From assembly GCA_020438665.1 (NCBI GenBank), contig JAGQUE010000220.1, positions 1 to 6,641 on the forward strand: 6,641 nt of DNA, given 5' to 3'. Positions 1-5,579 of the stretch are shown here, piece after piece; position 1 is the first letter of the stretch; each line of letters opens with the position of its first letter. The translations under genes were made by a program, and so were the position numbers. The stretch is from Nocardioidaceae bacterium. GTDB lineage: Bacteria; Actinomycetota; Actinomycetes; Propionibacteriales; Nocardioidaceae. The notes under the pieces are model-generated. The model was not told where the DNA came from. It saw only the letters and a list, made by a program, of their open reading frames with translations, and did not search any database.

Positions 1-1330
1 TGCCGCGGGTGGGCTCGTCGAGGATGATCAGTCGGGGCGCCGTGGCGAGCCACCGCGCCAGCAGCACCTTCTGTTGGTTGCCGCCGGAGAGGTTGCCGAC
101 CAGCATCGTCGGGTCGGCCGGGCGTACGCCGAGCGCCTCCATGAACTCGGTGACGACCGCGTCCTGCTCGGCGCGGCCGATCTTGCGCAGCCAGCCGCGC
201 GAGGCCTGCAACCCGAGCACGATGTTCTCGGCGACGGTGAGGTCGCCGATGACGCCTTCGGCGCGGCGGTCCTCGGAGGAGAAGACCAGGCCGTGCTCGA
301 TCGCGGCGTGCGGGCTGCCGAGCCGGACCCGCTGGCCGTCGAGGTCGATCTCGCCGGTGTCGGCGGTGTCGGCGCCATAGAGCAGGCGCGCGAGCTCGGT
401 GCGGCCCGAGCCGAGCAGGCCGGCGAGGCCGACTACCTCGCCGGGATAGACGTCCAGGTCGGCGGGCTCGAGCATGCCCTTGCGGCCCAGTGACTGGGCC
501 CGGATGACCGGCGTCGCGGTGCGGTCGATGGGGCGCTCGGCGCCGCGGCTGAGCTCGGCCAGCTCGTCGAGCTCCCGGCCGATCATCTTGGTGACCAGGT
601 CGGCGCGCGGCAGGTCGGCGACCGGATACTCCCCCACGAGCCGGCCGTTGCGCAGCACGGTGATGCGGTCGGCGATCTCATAGACCTGCTCGAGGAAGTG
701 GCTGACGAAGAGGATGGCGACGCCACGGTCGCGCAGCTCGCGCATCACGGTGAACAGCCGCTCGACCTCGCCGCGGTCGAGGCTGGACGTGGGCTCGTCC
801 AGCACGAGCACGCGCGCCTCGAGCACCATCGCCCGGCTGATAGCGACGAGCTGCTGGACGGCGATGGGGTGGGACCCGAGCGACGAGCGGGTGTCGAGCT
901 CGACCCCGAGGAGCCGCAGGTGCTCATCGGCGGTCCGGTGGAGCGCCTGCCAGTCGATGCGGCCCCGGCCCCGCGGCTCGTGGCCGAGCATGACGTTCTC
1001 ACCGACCGAGAGGTTGGGACAGAGGTTGACCTCCTGATAGACCGTCGACACCCCGGCGGACTTGGCGTCGGCCGTCGAGGCGAAGACGCGTTCCTCCCCG
1101 CCCACCCGGATGTCGCCGGTGTCGATGGCATAGACGCCGGTCAGCGCCTTGATCAGGGTGGACTTGCCGGCGCCGTTCTCACCCATCAGCGCGTGGATCT
1201 CCCCCGGCCGCAGGGTGAAGTCCACCCCGTCCAGTGCCAGCACGCCGGGGAAGCGCACGGTGATGCCGTGCATCTCCACGATGGCGGTCGCGCCGGCCGG
1301 CTCGGTGGTCGGGAGTGTGCTGGTGGGCAT
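1..1330 (-). CDS. Sugar ABC transporter ATP-binding protein, CUT2 family, YtfR/AraG-like (3' end cut off by window edge)
   Basis: This is the cytoplasmic ATPase that powers uptake of a monosaccharide by a CUT2-class ABC importer; it carries two nucleotide-binding domains in one chain. Seen, counting from the ATG at 1330: the first domain has Walker A GENGAGKST (50-58), Q-loop YQE (98-100), a degenerate signature PIAVQQLVAI (155-164), Walker B VLVLDEPTSSLD (174-185) and the switch histidine H211. The second domain has a Walker A without lysine, GSGRTE (307-312), a proper signature LSGGNQQ (414-420) and DEPTRG at 438-443, where the window ends. Both the AVQQ-type signature and the lysine-less second P-loop are normal for the RbsA/MglA/YtfR family. 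The family is about 500 residues, so some 60 residues are missing. The ATG at 1330 is preferred over the in-frame ATG at 1360 because GGAGGAGG (1346-1339) sits 8 nt upstream, while the 1360 codon lies in a hairpin stem. It follows the binding-protein gene, and permeases probably follow it beyond the left edge. The family call is firm; the substrate is inferred from the neighbours. Confidence 0.95.
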   Translation of the reverse strand, partial: MPTSTLPTTEPAGATAIVEMHGITVRFPGVLALDGVDFTLRPGEIHALMGENGAGKSTLIKALTGVYAIDTGDIRVGGEERVFASTADAKSAGVSTVYQEVNLCPNLSVGENVMLGHEPRGRGRIDWQALHRTADEHLRLLGVELDTRSSLGSHPIAVQQLVAISRAMVLEARVLVLDEPTSSLDRGEVERLFTVMRELRDRGVAILFVSHFLEQVYEIADRITVLRNGRLVGEYPVADLPRADLVTKMIGRELDELAELSRGAERPIDRTATPVIRAQSLGRKGMLEPADLDVYPGEVVGLAGLLGSGRTELARLLYGADTADTGEIDLDGQRVRLGSPHAAIEHGLVFSSEDRRAEGVIGDLTVAENIVLGLQASRGWLRKIGRAEQDAVVTEFMEALGVRPADPTMLVGNLSGGNQQKVLLARWLATAPRLIILDEPTRG

Positions 1331-1338
1331 GGCGGTGG

Positions 1339-1346
1339 CCTCCTCC
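1339..1346 (-). promoter_or_regulatory. Ribosome binding site deciding the start of the ABC ATPase
   Basis: On the minus strand this reads GGAGGAGG, followed by an 8-nt spacer to the ATG at 1330. The alternative in-frame ATG at 1360 is preceded only by hairpin-stem sequence with no comparable ribosome binding site, so translation most likely starts at 1330. Confidence 0.75.
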
Positions 1347-1359
1347 GTGGTCGTGGCCA

Positions 1360-1399
1360 TGGCCCGCCGGAGCGCGAGGGCGTCAACTCCGGCGGGCCA
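1360..1399 (-). terminator. Strong intercistronic hairpin between binding-protein and ATPase genes (possible attenuator or mRNA stabiliser)
   Basis: Positions 1360-1371 and 1388-1399 form a perfect 12-bp inverted repeat (arms TGGCCCGCCGGA and TCCGGCGGGCCA) with a 16-nt loop. In the transcript it lies after the binding-protein stop and before the ATPase ribosome binding site. No U-run follows, so it is not a classical intrinsic terminator. A hairpin here is a known way for binding-protein operons to make more binding protein than ATPase, by partial termination or by protecting the upstream mRNA from 3' decay. The structure is seen in the sequence; the function is inferred. Confidence 0.5.
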
Positions 1400-1409
1400 C
1401 GTCAGCGTC

Positions 1410-1434
1410 CGGGTCGGTGGTCAGGGCCGACCCG
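1410..1434 (-). promoter_or_regulatory. Second, smaller intercistronic hairpin just after the binding-protein stop
   Basis: CGGGTCGG (1410-1417) and CCGACCCG (1427-1434) can pair as an 8-bp stem with a 9-nt loop. It starts 8 bases after the stop codon of the binding-protein gene and is followed 10 nt later by the larger hairpin. The tandem arrangement suggests an RNA-processing or stability element rather than chance, but GC-rich DNA makes such stems common. Confidence 0.35.
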
Positions 1435-1442
1435 AGACTCGC

Positions 1443-2420
1443 TCAGTAGGCGCGGCTGTCGATGACCTCGGCGGCGGCCGCCTGGTCGAACTCGCCGTCC
1501 TCCGCGTACTGCACGGGCTCGAAGTCCTTGCCGTCGAGCACGGCGGTGACGAGCGCGGCGGCCTGGTCACCCAGGAGCGGGTTGCACTCGACGATGTAGT
1601 TGATCTTGCCGTCGACGAGGGCCTGCATGCCGTCGTGCACCGCATCGATGGAGACGATCTTGATGTCGGCACCGGGCTTGCCGCCGGCGGCCTCGATGGC
1701 CTCGATGGCACCCAGCGCCATGTCGTCGTTGTGGGCGAAGACCAGGTCGATGCCGTCGACGCCGTACTTCTGGAGGAAGCCCTCCATGACCTTCTTGCCA
1801 CCGTCACGGGTGAACTCGCCGGTCTGGCTGTCGATCTTCTCGATGCTGCTGCTCGCGATGGCCGAGTCGAAGCCGGCGGCGCGGTCGTTGGCCGGGGCCG
1901 AGCCGGTCGTCCCCTCGAGGACGACCATCTTGGTGGGCGTGCCGTCGAACTCCTTGACGGCCCACTCGCCGGCGCGCTCGCCCTCACGCTTGAAGTCGTC
2001 GCCGACCCACGCGGCATAGAGGTCGTCGGGGGCGCTGACGGTGCGGTCCTCGAGGATCACCGGGATGTCGGCGTCCTTGGCCTCCTGGAGCACGTCGTCC
2101 CAGCCGTCCTCGACGATGGGAGCGATCACGATCGCGTCGACGCCCTGGGAGATGAAGCTGCGCACCGCAGCGATCTGTGCGGCCGGGTCGTTGTCCGCGG
2201 CGTTGAAGACCAGGTCGAAGCCGTTCTCCTTGGAGAAGGCCTCCTGCATGGACTTGGTGTTGGCACTGCGCCAGCCGGACTCGGAGCCCGTCTGCGCGAA
2301 ACCGACCTTGACGAGGCCGTCGCCGCCGCCGTCGCCGCCGTCGGATGAACCGCCGCAACCGGCGACCGTGAGCGCCAGCGCACCGGCCATCGCGATGCTG
2401 GCCAGGATCCTCGATTTCAC
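1443..2420 (-). CDS. Sugar-binding lipoprotein of a CUT2 ABC importer, YtfQ-like (probable L-arabinose/furanose binding protein)
   Basis: This extracellular lipid-anchored receptor captures a sugar and hands it to the membrane permease. Seen: a 325-residue product with a basic N-terminus (K2, R4), a hydrophobic stretch and the lipobox VAGC with the lipidated cysteine at C22. A glycine/aspartate-rich linker follows (residues 23-35), then a periplasmic-binding-protein type 1 fold from about residue 36. The segments VGFAQTGSESGWR (39-51), VRSFISQGVDAIVIAP (86-101) and HNDDM (230-234) closely match my recollection of E. coli YtfQ, the galactofuranose receptor. The start is GTG at 2420 with an ideal AGGAGGT (2434-2428) 7 nt upstream. 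It is the first gene of the leftward transporter operon, and its promoter carries two copies of the dyad also found before araB, so co-regulation with arabinose catabolism is likely. Unlike its neighbours it uses TAC for four of five tyrosines, consistent with high expression. The family is sure; the ligand (L-arabinose, possibly arabinofuranose, or a galactofuranose-type sugar) is inferred. Confidence 0.95.
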   Translation of the reverse strand: MKSRILASIAMAGALALTVAGCGGSSDGGDGGGDGLVKVGFAQTGSESGWRSANTKSMQEAFSKENGFDLVFNAADNDPAAQIAAVRSFISQGVDAIVIAPIVEDGWDDVLQEAKDADIPVILEDRTVSAPDDLYAAWVGDDFKREGERAGEWAVKEFDGTPTKMVVLEGTTGSAPANDRAAGFDSAIASSSIEKIDSQTGEFTRDGGKKVMEGFLQKYGVDGIDLVFAHNDDMALGAIEAIEAAGGKPGADIKIVSIDAVHDGMQALVDGKINYIVECNPLLGDQAAALVTAVLDGKDFEPVQYAEDGEFDQAAAAEVIDSRAY

Positions 2421-2427
2421 TTCCCTT

Positions 2428-2434
2428 ACCTCCT
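2428..2434 (-). promoter_or_regulatory. Ribosome binding site of the sugar-binding lipoprotein (GTG start)
   Basis: The minus strand reads AGGAGGT, a perfect match to the 16S rRNA tail, with a 7-nt spacer to the GTG at 2420. This fixes a GTG start for the lipoprotein and predicts strong translation. Confidence 0.8.
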
Positions 2435-2469
2435 GGACTTGTGGCCGGCGAGGCCGCCGGCGCCGCGTG

Positions 2470-2485
2470 AGTGACGGTCATCACT
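2470..2485. promoter_or_regulatory. CRP/GlxR-like dyad in the transporter leader
   Basis: The sequence AGTGACGGTCATCACT contains GTGA-N6-TCAC, the core of the CRP-family consensus TGTGA-N6-TCACA, and is flanked by one further matching pair (G2469/C2486). In the leftward transcript it lies downstream of the proposed promoter and about 50-65 nt upstream of the lipoprotein start. It could let a cAMP-responsive CRP-like protein modulate the transporter, either as a roadblock at this promoter or acting on another start. It could also simply be a small 5' UTR hairpin. The dyad is seen; binding is inferred. Confidence 0.4.
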
Positions 2486-2501
2486 CGGTCCGCTTGGCCT
2501 G

Positions 2502-2517
2502 ATGTTAGCCCTCACAT
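2502..2517. promoter_or_regulatory. Operator-like dyad O1 (proximal, transporter promoter)
   Basis: ATGTTAGCCCTCACAT is an imperfect palindrome with six of eight paired positions. It matches the pattern wTGTTAnCssTnACAT shared with the sites at 2535-2550 and 3771-3786. Its centre is 33 bp, about three helical turns, from the next site. It overlaps the proposed -10 of the transporter promoter, so a bound repressor would block polymerase. The adjacent LacI-type regulator is the likely binder. Confidence 0.5.
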
Positions 2518-2532
2518 TTCGGTCGCTGGCAA
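2502..2532 (-). promoter_or_regulatory. Candidate promoter of the sugar transporter operon
   Basis: On the minus strand, TTGCCA (2532-2527) resembles a -35 box (5 of 6 matches to TTGACA). TAACAT (2507-2502) fits the actinobacterial -10 pattern TAnnnT. The spacer is 19 bp, longer than the ideal 17-18. Transcription would start near 2495, giving a leader of about 75 nt before the GTG at 2420. One operator-like dyad overlaps the -10 and spacer and a second lies just upstream of the -35, which is a repressible layout. The promoter assignment is an inference from motifs. Confidence 0.35.
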
Positions 2533-2534
2533 GG

Positions 2535-2550
2535 ATGTTATCGGTAACAT
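2535..2550. promoter_or_regulatory. Operator-like dyad O2 (distal, transporter promoter)
   Basis: ATGTTATCGGTAACAT is a near-perfect palindrome with only one mismatched pair, extending by one more matched pair on each flank except for the inner mismatch (GATG...CATC). The central CG is typical of LacI-family operators. The right half GGTAAC is repeated as a half-site at 2554-2559. The 16-mer is almost the same as the araB operator at 3771-3786, which ties transporter and catabolic operon to one regulator. Confidence 0.7.
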
Positions 2551-2688
2551 CTTGGTAACGTCGCGCAACTCACCCCACTGGAGACGGTCTCCGCCGGGCA
2601 TCCTGAGCCGCCGGAGTGAACGATCACACGACGACGCTCTCGGACGCGCCGGCGCCGGCGTCGCCTCCGACGCCGACCGACCGGGCGC

Positions 2689-2711
2689 TACGCTGCCGTG
2701 CGGCAGGAGGT
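2689..2711 (+). promoter_or_regulatory. Upstream signals of the LacI-type regulator: weak -10 candidate and ribosome binding site
   Basis: AGGAGGT (2705-2711) is a strong ribosome binding site. It leaves only 3 nt to the ATG at 2714 but 6 nt to the GTG at 2717 (counting from AGGAGG), which favours the GTG. TACGCT (2689-2694) fits TAnnnT, but I see no convincing -35, and if it were the -10 the leader would be very short. The stretch 2560-2688 holds no gene I can support and no copy of the operator dyad, so the regulator promoter remains undefined. Confidence 0.4.
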
Positions 2712-2716
2712 CGATG

Positions 2717-3730
2717 GTGGACACTGGCGAGCGGCCGCGGCGCAGGAGCGCCGGCGAGCGGGTCGGCGTGCGCGAGGTGGCCCGGCTGGCCGGCGTCTCG
2801 ACCCAGACGGTCTCGCGCGTGCTCAACGACTCCCCCAGCCTCCGCGAGGGGACCCGTCAACGGGTGCTCGCCGCGATCGCCGAGCTGGGCTATCGGCCCA
2901 ACAACGCCGCCCGGTCCCTCGGCACGGCCACCACGAGGACCCTGGGCGTCATCGTGACCGACGCGACCCTCCACGGTCCTGCCATGGCCATCGCCGAGCT
3001 GGCGCGGGCCGCCCATGCCTCGGGACGCTGGGTCTCGACGGCCTATGCCGATGCCGACGACGAGGCGTCGGTCCGCACCGCGGTCGCCCACATCCTCGGC
3101 CAGGGCGTCGACGCGCTGGTGCTCGTCGCGCCGCACGTGTTGACCCGCCGGGTGCTCGAGTCGGTCAGGGGCGACCTCCCGCTCGTCGTCATGCACGAGG
3201 GGCCGCCCGATCGCCAGGCCGAAGCGGCCGGCGTGGTGGCCGACCACCTCGCGGACCTCGGCCACACCCGCATCGGCCGGCTCGGCGGTCCCGACAACTG
3301 GCTCGAGGAGGCCGCTCGGCGGCGGGGCTTCGCCGAGGCGCTGGCGGCTCGGGACCTCGAGGCCGGCCCGGCCTGGTCCGGCGACTGGTCGGCGGAGTCA
3401 GGGGCCGCGGCAGCCGGGGCGATCGCCGCTGCGGTGCGCACCCCCGGCGGCCCGACCGCGATCGCGGTGGCCAACGACCAGATGGCTCTGGGTCTGATCG
3501 CCGGCCTGGAGCTCGGCGGCCTGCGCGTCCCCGGCGACGTCAGCGTGGCCGGCTTCGACGACAACCCCGACACGGCGTTCTATCGGCCGCCCCTCACCAC
3601 CGTGCGCATCGACGTCGGCGGCGAGGCGCGCCGCTGTGTCGCGACCGCGTTCGGCGACCCCGAGCCGGCCCGCCCGGCGCCCCCGGAGCTCGTCGTCCGG
3701 TCCTCCACCGCGCCACCGGCCGCGGGCTGA
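2717..3730 (+). CDS. LacI-family transcriptional regulator, probable L-arabinose-responsive repressor (AraR-like)
   Basis: This DNA-binding repressor probably senses L-arabinose or a close derivative and controls the genes on both sides. Seen, with GTG 2717 as residue 1: a LacI-type helix-turn-helix, VREVARLAGVSTQTVSRVLN (18-37); a hinge-helix segment around GYRPNNAARSL (58-68); and a periplasmic-binding-protein-like effector domain with the family landmarks AND (252-254), GFDD (279-282) and PPLTTVR (291-297). The product is 337 residues, usual for the family, and appears intact. The reading frame stays open upstream to about 2471, but that part resembles no LacI N-terminus, and the ribosome binding site at 2705 rejects it; ATG at 2714 is the only close alternative. 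Operator-like dyads lie in the divergent transporter promoter and in the 93 bp before araB, as expected for a local regulator. The LacI-type identity is certain. The arabinose role rests on context; LacI-type AraR repressors are known from Corynebacterium, whereas Bacillus AraR has a different DNA-binding domain. Confidence 0.93.
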   Translation: MDTGERPRRRSAGERVGVREVARLAGVSTQTVSRVLNDSPSLREGTRQRVLAAIAELGYRPNNAARSLGTATTRTLGVIVTDATLHGPAMAIAELARAAHASGRWVSTAYADADDEASVRTAVAHILGQGVDALVLVAPHVLTRRVLESVRGDLPLVVMHEGPPDRQAEAAGVVADHLADLGHTRIGRLGGPDNWLEEAARRRGFAEALAARDLEAGPAWSGDWSAESGAAAAGAIAAAVRTPGGPTAIAVANDQMALGLIAGLELGGLRVPGDVSVAGFDDNPDTAFYRPPLTTVRIDVGGEARRCVATAFGDPEPARPAPPELVVRSSTAPPAAG

Positions 3731-3755
3731 CCTCGGCCGCCGGCCGGGAACCGGG

Positions 3756-3786
3756 TCTGGCGCCCGCGCATTGTTACCGGTAACAT
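3756..3786 (+). promoter_or_regulatory. Candidate araBDA promoter overlapping its operator
   Basis: TAACAT (3781-3786) fits the actinobacterial -10 pattern TAnnnT and is the same hexamer proposed as the -10 of the transporter promoter. No good -35 is visible; TCTGGC at 3756-3761 with a 19-bp spacer is the closest. Transcription would start near 3793, giving a leader of about 30 nt. The -10 is embedded in the operator dyad, so repressor binding would occlude it. Low certainty for the exact boxes. Confidence 0.25.
3771..3786. promoter_or_regulatory. Operator dyad O3 before araB
   Basis: The 14 bases at 3772-3785, TGTTACCGGTAACA, are a perfect palindrome with a central CG, a typical LacI-family operator. 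The 16-mer TTGTTACCGGTAACAT differs from the upstream site at 2535-2550 at only two positions. It ends 37 bp before the araB start codon. Its position indicates that araBDA has its own regulated promoter rather than depending only on read-through from the regulator gene. Confidence 0.75.
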
Positions 3787-3807
3787 CGCGTTCGCCCGCA
3801 CCACCGC

Positions 3808-3816
3808 GAGAAGGGA
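3808..3816 (+). promoter_or_regulatory. Ribosome binding site of araB (GTG start)
   Basis: GAGAAGGGA precedes the GTG at 3824 with a 7-nt spacer. It supports GTG 3824 as the start of ribulokinase even though the conserved kinase fold begins only about residue 19. Confidence 0.6.
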
Positions 3817-3823
3817 CCACATC

Positions 3824-5578
3824 GTGACAGGACCGGCCTCCGATGCTCCCGTCGGCATCTCGGGCGCGGGCGAGCGCTACACGATCGGCGTGGACTTCGG
3901 CACCCTGTCGGGCCGGGCCGTGGTGGTGCGGGTCTCCGACGGCGCCGAGCTGGGCACGGCCGTCACCCCCTACCCCCACGCCGTGATGGACAGCCACCTC
4001 ACCGCCGGTCCGGCGGCCGAGGACGGCCGTCCCACTCCCCTGCCCCCCGACTGGGCGCTGCAGGTGCCCGAGGACTACCGCGTCGTGCTGCGCGACGCGG
4101 TCCCGGCTGCCGTCCGCGCGGCCGGCATCGACCCCACCCAGGTGATCGGTCTCGGGACCGACTTCACCGCCAGCTCACCGATGCCGGTCGCCGCGGACGG
4201 GACGCCCCTCTGCGAGCTGCCCGGGCTGGGCGACCGTCCCCACGCCTATGTCAAGCTCTGGAAGCACCACGCCGCCCAGGGCCAGGCCGACCGGATCAAC
4301 GCCCTCGCCCATGAGCTCGGCGAGCCGTGGGTCGCGCGCTATGGCGGGCTGATCTCCAGCGAGTGGGAGTTCGCCAAGGGACTCCAGATCCTCGAGGAGG
4401 ACCCCCAGGTCTATGCCCGGATGGACCGCTTCGTCGAGGCGGCCGACTGGATCGTCTGGCAGCTCACGGGCCGCTATGTCCGCAACGCGTGCACGGCTGG
4501 CTACAAGGGCATCTATCAGGACGGCGGCTATCCCTCGGCCCGGTTCCTGACCGCCCTCAACCCCGACTTCGCCGGCTTCGTCGACGACAAGCTGGCCCAC
4601 GAGATCGGCCGGCTCGGCGACGCCGCCGGCACGCTGACCGCCGAGGCCGCCGCCTGGACCGGCCTCCCCGAGGGCATCGCGGTCGCCGTCGGCAACGTCG
4701 ACGCCCACGTCACGGCGCCCGCCGCCGGGGCCACCCAGCCGGGCCAGATGGTGGCGATCATGGGCACCTCGACCTGCCACGTGATGAGCCACGACCACCT
4801 CGCCGAGGTGCCGGGCATGTGCGGCGTCGTCGACGGGGGCATCATCGCCGGCCTCTATGGCTATGAGGCGGGCCAGTCGGGCGTCGGCGACATCTTCGCC
4901 TGGTACGTCGACAACCAGGTCCCGGCCCGCTATGCCGAGGCCGCCGCGGCCGCCGGCCAGAGCCTGCACGAGCACCTGACCGAGCTCGCCTATCGCGAGC
5001 CCGTCGGCGCCCACGGGCTGGTCGCCCTCGACTGGCACTCCGGCAACCGCTCGGTCCTGGTCGACCACGAGCTGTCGGGCGTCTTCGTCGGCCAGACGCT
5101 GGCGACCACGGCCGAACAGGGCTATCGCGCCCTGATCGAGGCGACGGCGTTCGGCACCCGCGTCATCGTCGAGACCTTCGCCGCCGCTGGCGTCCCCGTC
5201 ACCGAGTTCATCGTCGCCGGCGGCCTGCTCGCCAACCGACAGCTGATGCAGACCTATGCCGACGTGCTCCGGCTCCCGATCTCCACGATCGCCTCCTCCC
5301 AAGGGCCAGCGCTCGGCTCGGCGATCCATGCCGCGGTGGCCGCGGGCGCCTATCCCGACGTACGCGCGGCCGCCGAGGCGCTGGGGGCGGTCAACCGCCA
5401 CGCCTATCTGCCCCACGAGGAGGACGCGGCGGTCTATGACCTGCTCTATGCCGAATATGTCCGCCTCCACGACTGGTTCGGTCGCGGCGGCAACGATGCG
5501 ATGAAGCGGCTGCGCGCCCTGCGCCGACAGGTCACCGCCGCCGGGTCCGACCGGGCGACCGCCGGGGCGGTGGGCTGA
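3824..5578 (+). CDS. araB: Ribulokinase (L-ribulose kinase)
   Basis: AraB phosphorylates L-ribulose with ATP to L-ribulose 5-phosphate, the second cytoplasmic step of L-arabinose breakdown. Seen: a complete FGGY-type sugar kinase of 584 residues with the N-terminal phosphate loop IGVDFGTLSGR (21-31), DFTASS (113-118), the region WKHHAAQG, RYGGLISSEWEFAKG, NACTAGYKG, GNVDAH with the expected catalytic base D293, MGTS (313-316), EAGQSGVGDIFAW and the C-terminal adenine/phosphate segment AGGLLANRQLMQTYADV around 465-481. These segments closely follow the Bacillus-type ribulokinase rather than xylulokinase or glycerol kinase. The length slightly exceeds the usual 550-570 residues because of a short N-terminal lead and a charged alanine-rich tail. 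It is the first gene of araBDA, preceded by an operator dyad, and its stop is one base from the araD start. Of 22 tyrosines, 17 use TAT, unusual for such GC-rich DNA. No catalytic residue appears missing. Confidence 0.97.
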   Translation: MTGPASDAPVGISGAGERYTIGVDFGTLSGRAVVVRVSDGAELGTAVTPYPHAVMDSHLTAGPAAEDGRPTPLPPDWALQVPEDYRVVLRDAVPAAVRAAGIDPTQVIGLGTDFTASSPMPVAADGTPLCELPGLGDRPHAYVKLWKHHAAQGQADRINALAHELGEPWVARYGGLISSEWEFAKGLQILEEDPQVYARMDRFVEAADWIVWQLTGRYVRNACTAGYKGIYQDGGYPSARFLTALNPDFAGFVDDKLAHEIGRLGDAAGTLTAEAAAWTGLPEGIAVAVGNVDAHVTAPAAGATQPGQMVAIMGTSTCHVMSHDHLAEVPGMCGVVDGGIIAGLYGYEAGQSGVGDIFAWYVDNQVPARYAEAAAAAGQSLHEHLTELAYREPVGAHGLVALDWHSGNRSVLVDHELSGVFVGQTLATTAEQGYRALIEATAFGTRVIVETFAAAGVPVTEFIVAGGLLANRQLMQTYADVLRLPISTIASSQGPALGSAIHAAVAAGAYPDVRAAAEALGAVNRHAYLPHEEDAAVYDLLYAEYVRLHDWFGRGGNDAMKRLRALRRQVTAAGSDRATAGAVG

Positions 5579-5579
5579 C

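Noticed and set aside
1331..1360. ATG at 1360 as the ATPase start
   Set aside because: It is in frame but lies at the foot of a 12-bp hairpin with no good ribosome binding site, whereas the ATG at 1330 has GGAGGAGG at 8-nt spacing.
2318..2346. GCC/GTC triplet repeat resembling a simple-sequence tract
   Set aside because: It encodes the Gly/Asp-rich linker after the lipobox cysteine, a common feature of actinobacterial binding lipoproteins, and the repeat is irregular.
1149..2348. Open frame of 399 codons on the plus strand opposite the binding-protein gene
   Set aside because: It is a shadow of two well-supported minus-strand genes, crosses the gap between them, and shows low-complexity leucine/glycine/valine composition with no family resemblance.
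2647..2660. 14-bp palindrome CGCCGGCGCCGGCG
   Set aside because: It consists only of CG-rich repeats, which give palindromes by chance in DNA of this composition, and no second copy or positional logic supports a site.
2471..2716. N-terminal extension of the regulator back to an earlier in-frame start
   Set aside because: The extra 82 residues resemble no LacI-family N-terminus and would run through the operator and promoter region. A strong ribosome binding site at 2705-2711 marks the start at 2717 (or 2714).
3731..3760. Possible terminator after the regulator (repeated CGGCCG and CCGG words)
   Set aside because: The self-complementary words overlap and do not form a long, well-spaced stem, and no U-run follows.
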